From contig BTPG01000008.1 in the NCBI GenBank assembly GCA_036245525.1, positions 28,542,045-28,606,044 of the forward strand: a stretch of 64,000 nt of DNA, read 5' to 3'. Made by a program: the position numbers and the translations under genes. This stretch comes from Semisulcospira habei (taxonomy: Eukaryota; Mollusca; Gastropoda; Semisulcospiridae). This document shows positions 31,142 to 41,899 of the stretch, in pieces. Within the stretch, counting starts at the first letter, position 1. The number at the start of each line of letters is the position of its first letter. The notes under the pieces are model-generated. The model saw only the letters and a program-made list of their open reading frames with translations, did not search any database and had not been told where the DNA came from.

Positions 31142-31191
31142 TGTTAAAGTCCTCGATCCCCAGCCGTGCAAGAAACATCGGTACAAAAGTG

Positions 31192-31303
31192 GTATCAGCA
31201 AGAGGTATATATCTTCATGCAACTGCAGGGGGCTCATGAGGATCTGTGTCTCTTAAAGATGGAATCGTGTGCGCTTTTTCTCGGTACTGACGGGCTTCTT
31301 AAC
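31192..31303 (-). mobile_element. Family A MITE, inverted, partial
   Basis: AGCAAGAGGTATATATCTTC, GCAACTGCAGGGGGCTC, GAGGATCTGTGTCTCTTAA, then TTTTTCTCGGTACTGACGGG. Confidence 0.6.
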
Positions 31304-31649
31304 GTTAACTGAAGAAGCGATTACAGAGGGCACAGAGGGTTTCAAGTACCGGGAAACTGATTACCTCACGGGGTACGCAGAGAGGTGCTTAATGATGGAC
31401 AGGTGTCGTAATCAGTATCAGTAAGGCGATGAGCGCTTAAAAAAAAATATATAAAAAAAAACACTTCTCTGACGTAAACACCATGATATATTAGATTTAG
31501 CCCACGGTATCTTTTACCCTTCGCCATGATGATATTTGTGCGTGCGTGTAGGTCTAAAAGATGCCTCGGTGAGCCTCTGAGTCCTTGAATAGGCACAATA
31601 ACATCTGCGCCTCTTGCAGATGGAACGGTTTTGCTTCATTGCCTAACAA

Positions 31650-32480
31650 ATATTGAACACTATCAACTGCAAGAGACATAGATCCCCATGAGCCACCGCA
31701 GTTGCGGGCTTCATGCAGATCTATGTCTCTTGCTGACACTACTGTTTGCTTCCACTTTCTTTGGATTTCTGGTGCGGATCTCTCCGCCATTAAATTCAGA
31801 AAGACTTTACAGTAAATGAACACTAACAGCTGCAAGAGACATAGATCCTCATGAGCCCCCGCAGTTGCGGGGGCTCATGAAGATCTATGTCTCTTGCTGA
31901 CACTAGTTTGCTTCCACTTTCTTTGGATTTCTGAAGCTCTTCGGCGTTCAATTTAGAAAGACTTTAGAAAAGAAAATGAACACTAACAGCTGCAAGAGAC
32001 ATAGATCTTCATGAGCCCCCGCAATTGCGGGGGCTCATGAAGATCTATGTCTCTTGCTGACACTAGTTTGCTTCCACTTTCTTTGGATTTCTGAAGCTCT
32101 TCGGCGTTCAATTTAGAAAGACTTTAGAAAAGAAAATGAACACTAACAGCTGCAAGAGACATAGATCTTCATGAGCCCCCGCAGTTGCGGGGGCTCATGA
32201 AGATCTATGTCTCTTGCTGACACTAGTTTGCTTCCACTTTCTTTGGATTTCTGAAGCTCTTCGGCGTTCAATTTAGAAAGACTTTAGAAAAGAAAATGAA
32301 CACTAACAGCTGCAAGACTCGGACATAGATCCTCATGAGCCCCCGCAATTGCGGGGGGCTTCATTTTATGAGGATCTATGCCTCTTGCTGACACCAGTTC
32401 GCATCCATTTTCTCTGGTCTGCTCTTGGGCATTGAATCAGCAAAGACTTCATATACAATTTATGATTACTGGCACTGAAG
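31650..32480 (+). repeat. 160-bp tandem array of intact family A hairpins
   Basis: CTGCAAGAGACATAGATC begins at 31668, 31830, 31990, 32150 and 32310, giving spacings of 162, 160, 160 and 160 bp. The inner units are almost identical and each contains a near-perfect hairpin (CATAGATCTTCATGAGCCCC / GGGGCTCATGAAGATCTATG) followed by GACACTAGTTTGCTTCC and CGGCGTTCAATTTAGAAAG. CTTC / GAAG replaces the consensus CCTC / GAGG on both arms of the third and fourth units. The second unit has CCTC on the left and GAAG on the right. TTAA-type termini are absent between units. Confidence 0.9.
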
Positions 32481-32745
32481 TGACTCACTGGCTCTTGTAA
32501 TGCTAGAGTGGTATCTTGGAGCATGGGAGTGACATAATTGTTTCACTTCCAGGGACACTGAACCGTCCAACCCTAGTGAATAAAAGGTCCTCGAGTGGCC
32601 TGCACACAGTTCAAACTAATCCTAAGGCGTATCCTCACTCTTGTCATACAAAGAACTACCCAAGAAAGAAAGAAACACACTTCGAAGTGTATTCCTTCCC
32701 GGTAATTGTATATGGGCGCTGTATGCTAATTCTGTGAAAGATCCG

Positions 32746-33131
32746 CGACTGAACTGAACCCATCACGCACATTCACGTGAAACACACGCATTCACTCTAA
32801 AGACAAACACAAGACACGCACAGCGGGGCATTCACGTGGTGCGAAGGGTCATCTCAGCTATTGAGGTTTCGGACTTGAAATTTTGATCGCTTGTACATGT
32901 ATTTGACATGTATAAAGGTGCCTGAAACCGGCCGGTACCAAAGGGAAGGGAGAGGGAGAGCCGGAGTCCCCTGAAAAATACGCCCCCTCCCACCCACCCA
33001 CCCACCCCCCCCCCCCCCCCTCCCCCTCCCCGACGGTCCGCCCGAAGTAACGGTGACACTTAGTGGAGAACAAAAAGTCCGACGCCTGGTATCGAATCTC
33101 GCACCTTTAGCTTTGGTAGCTAACGCTTTAT
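32746..33131 (-). mobile_element. SINE2, diverged, with C-tract insertion
   Basis: CTGAACTGAACCCATCACGC, CATTCACGTGGTGCGAAGG, GGTCCGCCCGAAGTAACGG and ATCGAATCTCGCACCTTTAG follow the order of 3329-3759. A long C tract (33000-33025) interrupts it. The tail is missing. Confidence 0.72.
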
Positions 33132-33500
33132 ATTAACACTGCTCCTTGCAGTCAACTTTTAAAATCTGTATTCACTGTCTCATGGTCGGGTGAATCAACA
33201 TTCCTGCAATTTGCGGCGAGAGTGAAAGATTGATACTGCCGGAGTTAAAACGAATTCCAACCAGCTGCATAGGTGGGTGTTTGCGGGGATGGTTGTGGTG
33301 GTGGTGGTGATGCTTGATGAGGGTGGGTAGGGGATGATAGGATTAGGCTCAAGTGCAGACTGTGGGAGTGGGGACAGGTAATTTTGCCAAACTTGTCAAA
33401 CTTTGTCCAGATTACTGATACACACCTCAGACAATCTCATACGTGCATGCCTTTTATATGCTGAGGGTTTCCGTGACATCGCAAAACCGGAGTCAGGTGG
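33132..33500. other. Unassigned sequence
   Basis: Nothing was recognised except a GGTGGTGG-rich stretch near 33290-33315. Confidence 0.4.
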
Positions 33501-33532
33501 TTTTTTTTTGTTTTTTTTTTTTTTTTTTTTTG

Positions 33533-33746
33533 TTTACCCTTCCCTGCCAACGAACGTACATTTTGTTTCTGTAATCTGTGTTGACTGAACGACCAAAAGC
33601 CACAACTGTCCAAGGAACAAGGACACAAAGGGGTCTCGGCAAGAGGCATAGATCCTCATGAACCCCCGCGAGTGCGGGGGCTCATGAGGATCTATGCCTC
33701 TTGCAGTTAGATAGGGTTCACTTTTTCTCGACAGTGAAGGGGTTAA
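33533..33746 (-). mobile_element. Family A TTAA-MITE, inverted, full length
   Basis: Starts TTTACCCTTCCCTGCCAACG and ends TCTCGACAGTGAAGGGGTTAA. The hairpin GCAAGAGGCATAGATCCTC / GAGGATCTATGCCTCTTGC is perfect in its outer arms, and the centre is CCCCCGCGAGTGCGGGGG. Confidence 0.87.
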
Positions 33747-33891
33747 ATTTTCCAGTTCCTTCTTTCTGATTGAAAACTATTTTTTATATGCAGTTAATCT
33801 AGACAAAAACGGTGACTGCCAAGTGTGTGAAATGCAAAGAAATACCCAACACAGAAAGAAACGTGCGTACAAGGAACAAGTACCAGGCAAT

Positions 33892-33981
33892 TTAAACCCT
33901 TTCGCTATCAATAGCTGTTTTTGTCGCAATGATTCCTACAAAAATTCCAACAAAAACCGCTGCCGACAGTCTAAGGGTTAA
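33892..33981. mobile_element. Family D TTAA-MITE
   Basis: TTAAACCCTTTCGCTATC at the left, GCCGACAGTCTAAGGGTTAA at the right, with AGCTGTTTTTGTCG / AACAAAAACCGCT pairing inside. Confidence 0.75.
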
Positions 33982-33984
33982 ATC

Positions 33985-34580
33985 TCTTCTTCGAAATAGC
34001 CATACACACTCAAATGTACCTCCATCCAAAAAAAGGTAAGTAGCCCAATTAATTGTATTTCTGTGTGTATGTCTATTTTTTTTGGAAAGGATTTTAACCA
34101 GAAAATGTAATAATCTTTATCCTTTCCAAGTGCTTTTCTTTCTTTGCTGGGTATTTCTCATGATTCAAAAGATTTCGAATTTCTCTTGCTTATCAGTATA
34201 TTTAATTTTAATGTGCAGGTATGGACGTTATCCTAACACAGGTGGTAAGTCGGAAAATCCACGAAGTTTTCATTTCAGTGAAATCAACTTTCGAATGTCT
34301 TCGCTATCAAGCGGGACATCTACTTCTTTTAACCTTATTTTAACTATTCTATTATTCTTATTCTATTTCTGGGGTATCTTGTTAATAAATGTACGTAAGC
34401 CTCAAAGCAGACCTTTATTTGCAAAGAAACTTCCAATAAAGAAAGAAACATGCTTGAGGCTTCCTGACACGGAGACACGAAACGGAACATTTGGTCGAAA
34501 TGAGCGCATTTCAGACATTTCTCCAACATTTCACCGTTTCACGAAATGCGAAACGGCACAGTTCGAGCAATTGAACATGT
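33985..34580. other. Unassigned sequence
   Basis: A 168-codon ORF (34082-34588) has no recognised motif. Part of it overlaps a dispersed block (CAATAAAGAAAGAAACATGC) also seen near 33850, 47500 and 51820, so it is probably not a gene. Confidence 0.4.
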
Positions 34581-34585
34581 CTCTA

Positions 34586-34908
34586 TAGGGATCGAGAAGC
34601 TGACGTCATCACGCTAGTCGTGGCGGCCATCTTGTGAGGATACGGGACTAAGGCGCTCATAGGGAAATCGCTGTCAGGACAATGCCAGGAAAGTCCTGAC
34701 ATGCCATAGGCAATAATAGCAAGTCTTGCCATCACCGTGGGAAACCGCTAACCAAAAGCTGTTTTTGTTTGTTTCCAAAGAGGAAGAAACATGAAGAAAA
34801 ACGTGTTGAAACACTACTTCTCTACTCTCTGAAGCATATCCTATCTTCTTTAGATGGCGCCTGATGCGCCGATGATCCTGGGCCACGCGGGGAACTTCCC
34901 GAGCCCTA
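34586..34908 (+). mobile_element. Family I MITE, complete, ~323 bp
   Basis: Bounded by TA with ends TAGGGATCGAGAAGCTGACG and GGAACTTCCCGAGCCCTA. TGACGTCA (CRE-type) and GGCGGCCATCTTG (YY1-type) lie near the left end, and TAGATGGCGCC near the right. The middle has CCTGACATGCCATAGGC and GAAGAAAAACGTGTTG. No coding capacity. Confidence 0.8.
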
Positions 34909-34971
34909 TTCCCGAAACATTTTGCTAAAACATTTCTACCCGCTGCCCAATCAGTGTCGTTCGCTCAAGGT

Positions 34972-34985
34972 AAAGCGATGGCGTG
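34972..34985. repeat. Target-site duplication of RTE copy 1 (3' side)
   Basis: AAAGCGATGGCGTG, identical to 38313-38326 on the other side of the LINE. Confidence 0.85.
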
Positions 34986-34990
34986 CTTAC

Positions 34991-36475
34991 TTACTTACGC
35001 CTGTCACCCCTCCCCGGGTATAGGCCGTCGATGAGAGACCTCCAGCGACTCCTGTCCTGTGCTTCTCCTTCGATTTTACTCCAGGTGGTTCCCAGTCTCT
35101 TGATGTCTGCTTGGAGGTCTCGACGCCAGATGTTTCTCGGCCTGCCTCTTTTCCTCTTTCCCTGGGGGTTCCATGACAATGCCTGCTTAGTGATACTGGA
35201 AGCTGGCTTTCTCAGACTGTGACCAATCCATCCCCATCTTCTTCGCCCAATTTCATTCTCTGCTGTTATCTGCTCTGTTCTCTCCCTGAGTCTGACGTTG
35301 CTGATCTTCTCTTGCCAGTGGAATTTCAAAATTCTTCTAAGGCAACTGTTTATGAAGATCTGTACTCTGTTGACTGTGGTTTTTGTCAATCTCCAAGTCT
35401 CTGCTCCATATAGGAGAACTGCTTTTACGTTTGAGTTGAAAATCCGGACTTTGGTGTGTTGTGACAGCTCTCTGGAACTCCACACTTTTTTCAACTGGAG
35501 AAAGGCTGCTCTGGATTTACCGATTCGTGCTCTGACATCTGCATCAGTGCCACCTTTTTTGTCTATGATGCTCCCAAGATAGGTGAAGGACTCCACCTCC
35601 TCCAAAGGGGTGCCAGTAAGCAAGACTGGTTCTTCCCTGGTTGCGTTCAGCCTCATTGTCTTTGTTTTCTGTTTGTGGATGGTGAGGCCCACTTGGGACG
35701 AGATGTCAGCGAGCCTTGTGGTCTTGTCCTGCATTTGTTGGTGAGTGTGGGACAGTAAAGCCAAGTCGTCTGAAAAATCGAGGTCGTCAAGCTGTGTCCA
35801 CAGTGTCCACTGTATTCCACTTCGCCTGTGCTCTGTCGTCCTCTTCATGACCCAGTCTATGGCCAGTAGGAAGAGGAATGGAGACAGCAAACACCCCTGC
35901 CTGACACCGGTTGTGACCTGGAGCTTCCTGGTGAACTGCCCTTCGTGGATCACGCGACATGTCATGCCATCGTAGCTGCTCTTGATCAGGCGGACGAGCT
36001 TTGTGGGTACACCGTAGTGTCGTAGGAGTTTCCACAGAGTCTCTCGGTCCACGCTGTCAAATGCCTTCTCGTAATCCACAAAGTTGACGTACAGCGGGGA
36101 GCTCCACTCCAGAGACTGTTCCACGATGATGCGGAGAGTGGCGATCTGGTCTGTACGTGATCGGTTTTTCCTGAATCCTGCTTGCTGGTCTCTCAGCTGG
36201 GGGTCAACGGAGCTCTTCATTCTCTCCAGGATGATCCTGTTGAAAACCTTTCCTGGTACAGACAGCAAGGTGATTCCTCTGTAGTTGGAGCACTTGCTGA
36301 GGTCGCCTTTCTTGGGAAGCTTGATTAGGTACCCCTCCTTCCAGTCAGCCGGCATCACCTCCTCTTCCCAGATCTTTCCAAACAGTGGGTACAGCATCTC
36401 TACTGTTGTCTCTAGGTCTGCTTTCAGAGACTCCGCTGGGATGCCATCTGGCCCTGATGCTTTGCCGTTCTTCAA
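34991..36475 (-). pseudogene. RTE-like reverse transcriptase domain (copy 1)
   Basis: A 494-codon open stretch. Residues 2-15 are KNGKASGPDGIPAE; NYRGITLLSV lies near 64; QAGFRKNRSRTDQIATLR near 98. FVDYEKAFDSVDR near 131-144 carries the motif A aspartate, and GVRQGCLLSPFLF near 191 is motif B. LDFSDDLALL near 232 is motif C, with Ser where copy 2 has Ala (FADD). The C-terminus has RRRWGWIGHSLRKP and GKRKRGRPRN. This enzyme would copy the element RNA at a nicked chromosomal site. The RT part is uninterrupted here, but it is separated from the endonuclease by frameshifts and a stop, so the copy is non-autonomous unless expressed separately. The Met at 36475 is only the first in-frame Met after a stop, not a true start. 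Confidence 0.85.
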
Positions 36476-36528
36476 AAATGCCCCTGCTCTTCAGATCTCT
36501 TCCCGGCTGGGTCTGTCACATTTGATGG

Positions 36529-37115
36529 CTAGGTCGGTCTCTGCTGGCTGGATGTCTGGGGGGGGGGGGGGGGGTCGGGTGGGCTCGGTCTGTTCAGTAA
36601 CTCTTCAAAATACTCGGCCCATCTGTCGAGTTGGCCTGCTCTGTCTGCAAAAGGCTTGCCTTCTTTGTCTTTTACTGGTCTTTCTGTATGGCCATACTTG
36701 CCTGACAATCTTCTGGTAATGTCGTAGAGCTGTTTCATGTTGCTGATGCCTGCTGCCTTTTCTGCCTCTGCTGCCAGGCTGTCTGTGAGGCCCTCTTGTC
36801 TGCCCTCATACTCCTCTTCACCTCGCGGTTGGCTTCCGAGTATTCATCCTGTGCCCTTGCTTTGGCTGCTCTCTTGCGACTGTTGTTGACAACTGCTTTC
36901 TTCTGCTTCCTCACTTCTATCTTCTTCAAGGTCTGTGCCGGCAGCCAGTCCTTGTGATGGTGTTTCCTGAACCCTACAGTGTCTTTGCAGGTTGAGTTCA
37001 GCGCCTCTCTAACTGCCTTCCACTGCTGCTCTGTGGTGACCGCCTCCTCTTCATTTTCTAGCTCCTGTAGCGCTTGAAACCGGTTGGACAGCACCAGTTT
37101 GAACTCTTCTCTCAC
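36529..37115 (-). pseudogene. RTE-like linker between EN and RT (copy 1), frameshifted
   Basis: Two frames, 36735-37115 (MREEFKLVLSNRFQALQEL...) and 36529-36738 (LYDITRRLSGKYGHTERPV), cover the basic linker between endonuclease and RT. In copy 2 the same peptides lie in longer frames. The G/C run at 36557-36573 is an expansion absent from copy 2. Confidence 0.75.
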
Positions 37116-37135
37116 TCCAGTCTCTCTCAGGAGGC

Positions 37136-37954
37136 CTACATTATAGCGATGTCTTCTTGTTGTCTCTGACGGCTTTTCTTTAACTTGAGCTTTATTCTTA
37201 AGATAAGCAGATGGTGGTCTGAGGCGACATCTTCTTCCCTCCTCACTCGAACATCTTGAAGGGATCTTCTAAATTTCTTGCTAATGCAGATCATATGGTC
37301 TATTTGGTTCTCTGTAGTATGGTCAGGTGAGACCCAAGTTGCTTTGTGTATTCTTATGTGTGGGAAGATGCTGCCTCCAATGACAAGTCTATTTAGAGCA
37401 CAAAAGTCTACAAACCTCTCCCCCTTCTCACTCATCTCCCCTAGTCCCTGTCTCCCCATCACCTCTTCGTATCCGGTGTTGTCCTCCCCTATTTTGGCAT
37501 TAAAATCGCCCATGACGATGGTGATGTCTCGCTCCGCACATTTGTCCACAGCACTCTGGAGTCGGTCGTAGAACTCTTGTTTCTCTTCTTCGTCACTGTC
37601 ATTAGTGGGCGCATAACACTGGATGACGTTCAGCTTGATCTTTTTCTTGGTTCTAAAGGCTGCTGTGATAATTCTTGGCCCAAGAGGTTCCCAGCCCATC
37701 AGCGCTCTCTGTGCCACTGGTGACTGCATGAATGCTACTCCTTCTGTATGGGGGGGGGGGGGGGAGGGGGGGGCATTCTCCTCTTCATGACCCGAATACA
37801 GAATCATCTCCCCACTTAACAGCCTTTTCTGGCCAGACTGCGTCCATCTGGCTTCACTGATACCTAGCAGGGAAAGGTTGTACTTTTGCATTTTCGCTGC
37901 TATCTGGGCGGCCTTGCCACTCTGGTACATGGTCTTGACATTCCATGTGCCCAT
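37136..37954 (-). pseudogene. RTE-like AP endonuclease domain (copy 1)
   Basis: 272 codons. MGTWNVKTMYQSGKAAQIA at the start, GISEARWTQSG (catalytic Glu region), VIQCYAPTNDSDEEEKQEFY, IVMGDFNAKIG (GDFN motif) and SDHHLLILRIKLKL (terminal SDH motif) make a complete apurinic-type endonuclease fold of the kind that nicks target DNA for non-LTR insertion. A proline-rich insertion (residues about 78-84) comes from an expanded G/C run absent in copy 2. The frame ends in a frameshift just after the domain. Copy 2 starts 26 codons upstream, where this copy has an indel near 37970. Such domains are often mislabelled craniofacial development protein 2-like in databases. Confidence 0.85.
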
Positions 37955-38312
37955 AGTTGTGTCCCTGGATAGAGAGAGAGGTGGCTCGGTCCTGTGGCTT
38001 CCGAAGACTTCCGGCTTTCACCATAGGACGTCATAAATCTTCTGGTAGAAGAACCTTCCTCCTCCAGGAAAGGAATTGCTGTTTGTCTTTTCGTCGGCGT
38101 TTTTGTAGCTATTTCCTTTTTTGCAGGGTGGGGAAGCTACCCCCACGCCCAACCCCCTTACTAGGAGGACCAGGGGTTTTCTGTCGGGTCACCTTCCCTT
38201 AGACCATGTTGGTTCACGGCACCTTATTTCATTCGGTGCACCCCTCTCGCGAGGGACCCCCTATCCACCACCCAGGGGACGCGCCTCAACGCCATATGGT
38301 CCCAGCTCGAGG

Positions 38313-38326
38313 AAAGCGATGGCGTG
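38313..38326. repeat. Target-site duplication of RTE copy 1 (5' side)
   Basis: AAAGCGATGGCGTG, a direct repeat of 34972-34985. Confidence 0.85.
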
Positions 38327-39085
38327 GAGTCAGGTTTATTATGGCTAAAAACGCGTGATGTGACGCACCATTCTGTAAGATTTAAGCGGGAGGATCATTT
38401 TTAAAATGGAATCTGTAAAGAATATCCACTAAAGTACCACCAAAATATAATTTTAGGTCAGTTTTCTGAACCCCACATTCAACGGCTTTCGCTGCAAAGC
38501 CTACAAGATGGCGGCTATCGCTTCGAGACTGCGGCGGCCAGCCTCGACTCACTTGAACCATCCCTGTTTACGCATTCAAAAGCTCTTAAGTTTATTCGAT
38601 ATGGTCGGAAATTCACTTGTATTTTTTAAGCGAAAGCACACATGTCTTATATGTTTAATTTGTAAGCGTCAGTAGTCAGAAATGTGACCCGATATCCACC
38701 GATACAACCAGAGCATGTGTCTGTACCAATCGAAATGAATTTTCACCGCGTTTCTCCGTGTGCAGAGGAGGCATTTCGATGCAATTAAAATGTTTCGTTT
38801 GTTGTGTATTTCATTTCTCCGTGTAGGGAAGCCTTTAGACAGGACACGTACAACACAACCGTTTTGTACTTCTCCTTTCTAAGCGTGTTTTTTCTTTATG
38901 AGAATTGTTTGCATTTAATACGGCTTGGTAGTGTAGTCACCTTTTTGGTCTAGATTCTTTATTTGCAAGAATATAGCAAAAGAACGATCCTCCTTGCCTG
39001 GATCAGAACTTATATCAGTGGTAACTCGGTACATACAACATCGTAGAAGAAGTGTTCAGTTCGCATCAGGTGCCAAAATCAGTAC
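38327..39085. other. Unassigned sequence
   Basis: Contains CTACAAGATGGCGGCTATCG near 38505, a YY1-type motif like those of family I, but no family I ends. The dispersed block CCGTTTTGTACTTCTCC occurs near 38860. No gene was recognised. Confidence 0.4.
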
Positions 39086-39148
39086 GCTGGTCTGTGATTT
39101 TGGATTTTACAGCTGAAAGATGTAAGGTCCAAAATCACAGGCCAGCAC
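39086..39148. repeat. Family G palindrome
   Basis: GCTGGTCTGTGATTTTGGAT and TAAGGTCCAAAATCACAGGCC pair across TTTACAGCTGAAAGATG. Confidence 0.72.
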
Positions 39149-39412
39149 GCGTGTATGTGTTTACCGTGTAGATATTCGTTTCTTGAAAGCCTGGCCTTCG
39201 TTTGGCCTCCTGACCCATTATCCAGAAAGTGCATAACAGACCTTGTCTGACATTGTTCCCCTTCGGTCAGCACGACTTCTGAGTGCTCTTTGATGTTCGC
39301 TTTTAGCGTGGATGTATGTATTTATATGAGTTACGAAGGCTTCAGAGTAAGGAAAGAGTGTCCGCAGAGTTGAGTGTCCGTACGGCCACAGGCAGAGGAC
39401 GACAAACGTACT

Positions 39413-39862
39413 GGATCCAGGGGCTGATCTGGGGGGGGGGGGATCTAGGGGTTCCGGACCCCCTCCTCCCCCTTCTCCCCCTAGACCCCAATTTTTTTCT
39501 AATGCTATAACAAAGTCCTTTTGGGGATGTTTGGAACCCACCCCCTCCCCCACGCTGAAAATTTGGCGAGTTCCCCCCTCCCCTCCCCCCCCCCCCCCGC
39601 CCTTCCCCCCCTACCCCGTTGTTTGATATTTTCATTGGCGAAAGGGTGAGAGTCTTAACACGCACGCGCTTTCACACCTCCCCCTCCCCCTTCCCCCCCC
39701 CCCCCTCCCGACGCCCCCTCCCCCTCCCCGCTTTTCGATTTTTCGGCCCCTGGAAGCAAGGTCTAGCGTCGGGGAGGCCTTTTGTATCAGGTTGATGGTC
39801 CCAAAATTTGGAAGCCCCCCCTATCCCCCCCCCCCTCGAGGTAACTGATCCGCCCCTGGGAT
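39413..39862. mobile_element. Family O G/C-rich inverted-repeat element
   Basis: Ends GGATCCAGGGGCTGATCTGG and ACTGATCCGCCCCTGGGATC are inverted. The interior is C-rich (many runs of C or CCCCTCC) with AATGCTATAACAAAGTCC and CCCAAAATTTGG blocks. Fragments with the same GATCCAGG end lie near 47370, 51685 and 54195. Low complexity makes the extent approximate. Confidence 0.5.
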
Positions 39863-39977
39863 CATATTGTGAACAAATTTTATAACAATCTCCTCCACTG
39901 GCATTCATGAAAGGGTTAACAGATATAAATACAGTCTCTTAGTGTGTCTTGCAACGATGCTGCACGAAAAGAATGAC

Positions 39978-40187
39978 GTAACACATTCTACCCCAGGACC
40001 GAAATCCCCAAATTTTGAAGTTGCCCTCTGAATGACTGAAGGTATTACAAGTCTAGAGACAGATCGAGCATGATAGTTCAAGGGTGATGCCAGAATAGCT
40101 TGGCGCCTATGGGCGCCAAGCTACTCTGGCACCACCCTTGAACTATCATGCTCGATTCATGTCTAAGACTGTGTCAGTCTCTGCAAT
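39978..40187 (+). mobile_element. Family C MITE, right end lost
   Basis: GTAACACATTCTACCCCAGG, GACCGAAATCCCCAAATTTTG and the hairpin (GGTGATGCCAGAATAGC / GCTACTCTGGCACCACC, centre GGCGCCTATGGGCGCC). The terminal right repeat is not found. Confidence 0.78.
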
Positions 40188-40189
40188 CT

Positions 40190-40360
40190 TCGTTAAGTCA
40201 AGACCGAAAAAACCCCTAGATGTCCTAGGAACATTGATTCAAAGCAGAGTCGGCAAGAGGCATAGATCCTCATGAGCCCCCGCAACTGTGGGGGCTCACA
40301 AGGATCTATACCTCTTGCATTTGGGTGGCGTTCCCATTTTCTCGGCATTGAAGGGGTTAA
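40190..40360 (-). mobile_element. Family A TTAA-MITE, inverted
   Basis: The hairpin GCAAGAGGCATAGATCCTC / AAGGATCTATACCTCTTGC is followed by TCTCGGCATTGAAGGGGTTAA at 40357-40360. The LINE sequence begins immediately afterwards. Confidence 0.8.
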
Positions 40361-40822
40361 CTACTATGGGCACAATCGAGAGCCTTCAGGAGTGCGTCTC
40401 AGAGACCAAGATGTGGATGACTTCAAACAAATTACAGTTGAATGACGGAAAAACCGAGGCCATGATCATTGGTTCCCCGAGGTTGGCGAAGACGCTGACA
40501 CTCCCCCAGTCATTACAAATCTGTCCCCTTCTTCCTCCCCCCCCCCCCCCCCCCCCCCCATGTAGAAAAATCTGGGTATCACACTTGATAGTAGCCTACC
40601 CATGCACCTTTATGTGAACAACGTTTGCGGCAGATCCGCCTATACTGACCTGCGACGTATTGCTTCAGTCCGCCACTATCTGACACCTGAAGCAACTGAA
40701 GTACTTGCCTGCGCTTTTGTTTTGGGCTGGCTGTTCCCAGTGTCTGATTGGCAAACTCCAGAAAATTCAAAACTCAGCTGCTAGGTTGATTCTTAGAGTC
40801 CCTAGATCGGATCATGTCACAC

Positions 40823-41137
40823 TTATGAGTCCGAAATAGCTCAGGCGGTTAAACGTCGGAGCAGGAGAGCGAAGGGAATCGCCGGGTCGTGGGTTCGAAT
40901 CCCATCCCGGCCACGGTAGCTGGACTCACAATCCAGGGGAAAAAACGGATTTGTTCAATAGCATGTCCGTTGAAAGGTCCTGGTAAATCAAAGTGGCACA
41001 GTTGGAGTGCGGCTGAGTTGATCAGTGTTCAGGTCGTACTCCATAGGCAATAGATTTTCCTGTCCCCCATAACCCGCCCGTCAGGGCCGTCTATGATCAC
41101 CTCGGTGCTGTGGACGTTAAACCCGAACTAACCAACC
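40823..41137 (+). mobile_element. SINE1, full length, tRNA-derived
   Basis: Flanked by 12-bp direct repeats ATCATGTCACAC at 40811-40822 and 41138-41149. The head carries box A-like TAGCTCAGGCGG and box B GGTTCGAATCC, hence polymerase III promoter elements derived from a tRNA. The body has GGACTCACAATCCAGGGG and TCAGTGTTCAGGTCGTACTC. The 3' end, GGACGTTAAACCCGAACTAA, resembles the 3' end of the RNase H LINE at 53.9 kb. About 315 bp. Confidence 0.9.
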
Positions 41138-41539
41138 ATCATGTCACACCCCATCTGTCTACTCTTCACTGGTTACCTGTAACAGCTAGGATTCAGTATA
41201 AAATTTCATGTATGACTCACAGTTGTATTACCTGTTCCTGCCCACACTACCTTGCCTCTCTTCTCCAGCTGTATACGCCCTCAAGACAGAATTTGCGCTC
41301 TGCTGCCGACTCTCGAGTCCTACGTATCCCTCTCGTAAAAAAAAAAAGTCGTTCGGTAAGAGGTCATTCAGGTAGTACCGGAGCCCAGTTGTTTGGAATG
41401 ACCTCCTACGCGAACTGGGATACGTGGATTCGATAGAGGCATTCAGGCGAGCCCTAAAGACTCGTCTTTTTTCTGTCTGCTACGAACGATTTTTGTCACA
41501 GACCTGTCGTGTTGAAGTCATCTCTATCTCTATTAGAAG

Positions 41540-41542
41540 TAG

Positions 41543-41591
<49 letters not shown>

Positions 41592-41640
41592 CGTGCGTGT
41601 GTGTGTGCGTGCGCGCGCGTGCGAGCGCGCACGTGCTTGA
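41540..41640. repeat. (GT)n with GC-rich tail
   Basis: GT repeats followed by alternating GT/GC. Confidence 0.93.
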
Positions 41641-41822
41641 GTGCGAGTATGAGTCCATAAGCGTAGCATTTTTGAATGGTGACTTTATAGAGTGTTTATA
41701 GAGTGCGTTGTATTTTTTTAATACTTTTTGTAAATTGCGTTTTTGTAATTAGTTATTTCTGTACAATTTTTGTTGTTGTTAAGCGCCTATAGCTCTAATC
41801 CGAGGTTAGGCGCTATTCAAGT

Positions 41823-41825
<3 letters not shown>

Positions 41826-41899
<74 letters not shown>
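41826..41899. repeat. (ATT)n microsatellite
   Basis: About 72 bp of ATT, the 3' tail of the LINE. Confidence 0.95.

Larger units (their letters stand above)
34986..38312 (-). mobile_element. RTE-like LINE copy 1, full length (~3.3 kb)
   Basis: On the minus strand this runs from a 5' leader (about 38312-37955) through an endonuclease region and an RT region to a 3' (TAAG)n-like tail at 34986-34998. A 14-bp duplication, AAAGCGATGGCGTG, flanks it, so it is a discrete full-length insertion. The 5' end coincides with that of copy 2 (48318-51631), giving an element length of about 3.3 kb. One EN-RT reading frame, short length and a short microsatellite tail fit the RTE clade; this is inference from architecture. 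The coding region is broken by frameshifts near 37150 and 36770, G/C-run expansions at 36557-36573 and 37750-37768, and a stop near 36489. Confidence 0.85.

Noticed and set aside
34082..34588. 168-codon plus-strand ORF
   Set aside because: No recognisable domain, start not supported by context, and part of it lies in a dispersed repeat block and runs into family I. Chance ORF more likely.
35219..36719. Plus-strand ORFs across RTE copy 1 (and 48559-50044 in copy 2)
   Set aside because: Antisense shadows of the minus-strand RT; the corresponding antisense frames are conserved only because the LINE copies are similar.
40823..40915. tRNA gene
   Set aside because: Boxes A and B are present, but the sequence is the head of a ~315-bp SINE with target duplications, and an inverted copy exists at 53107-53416.
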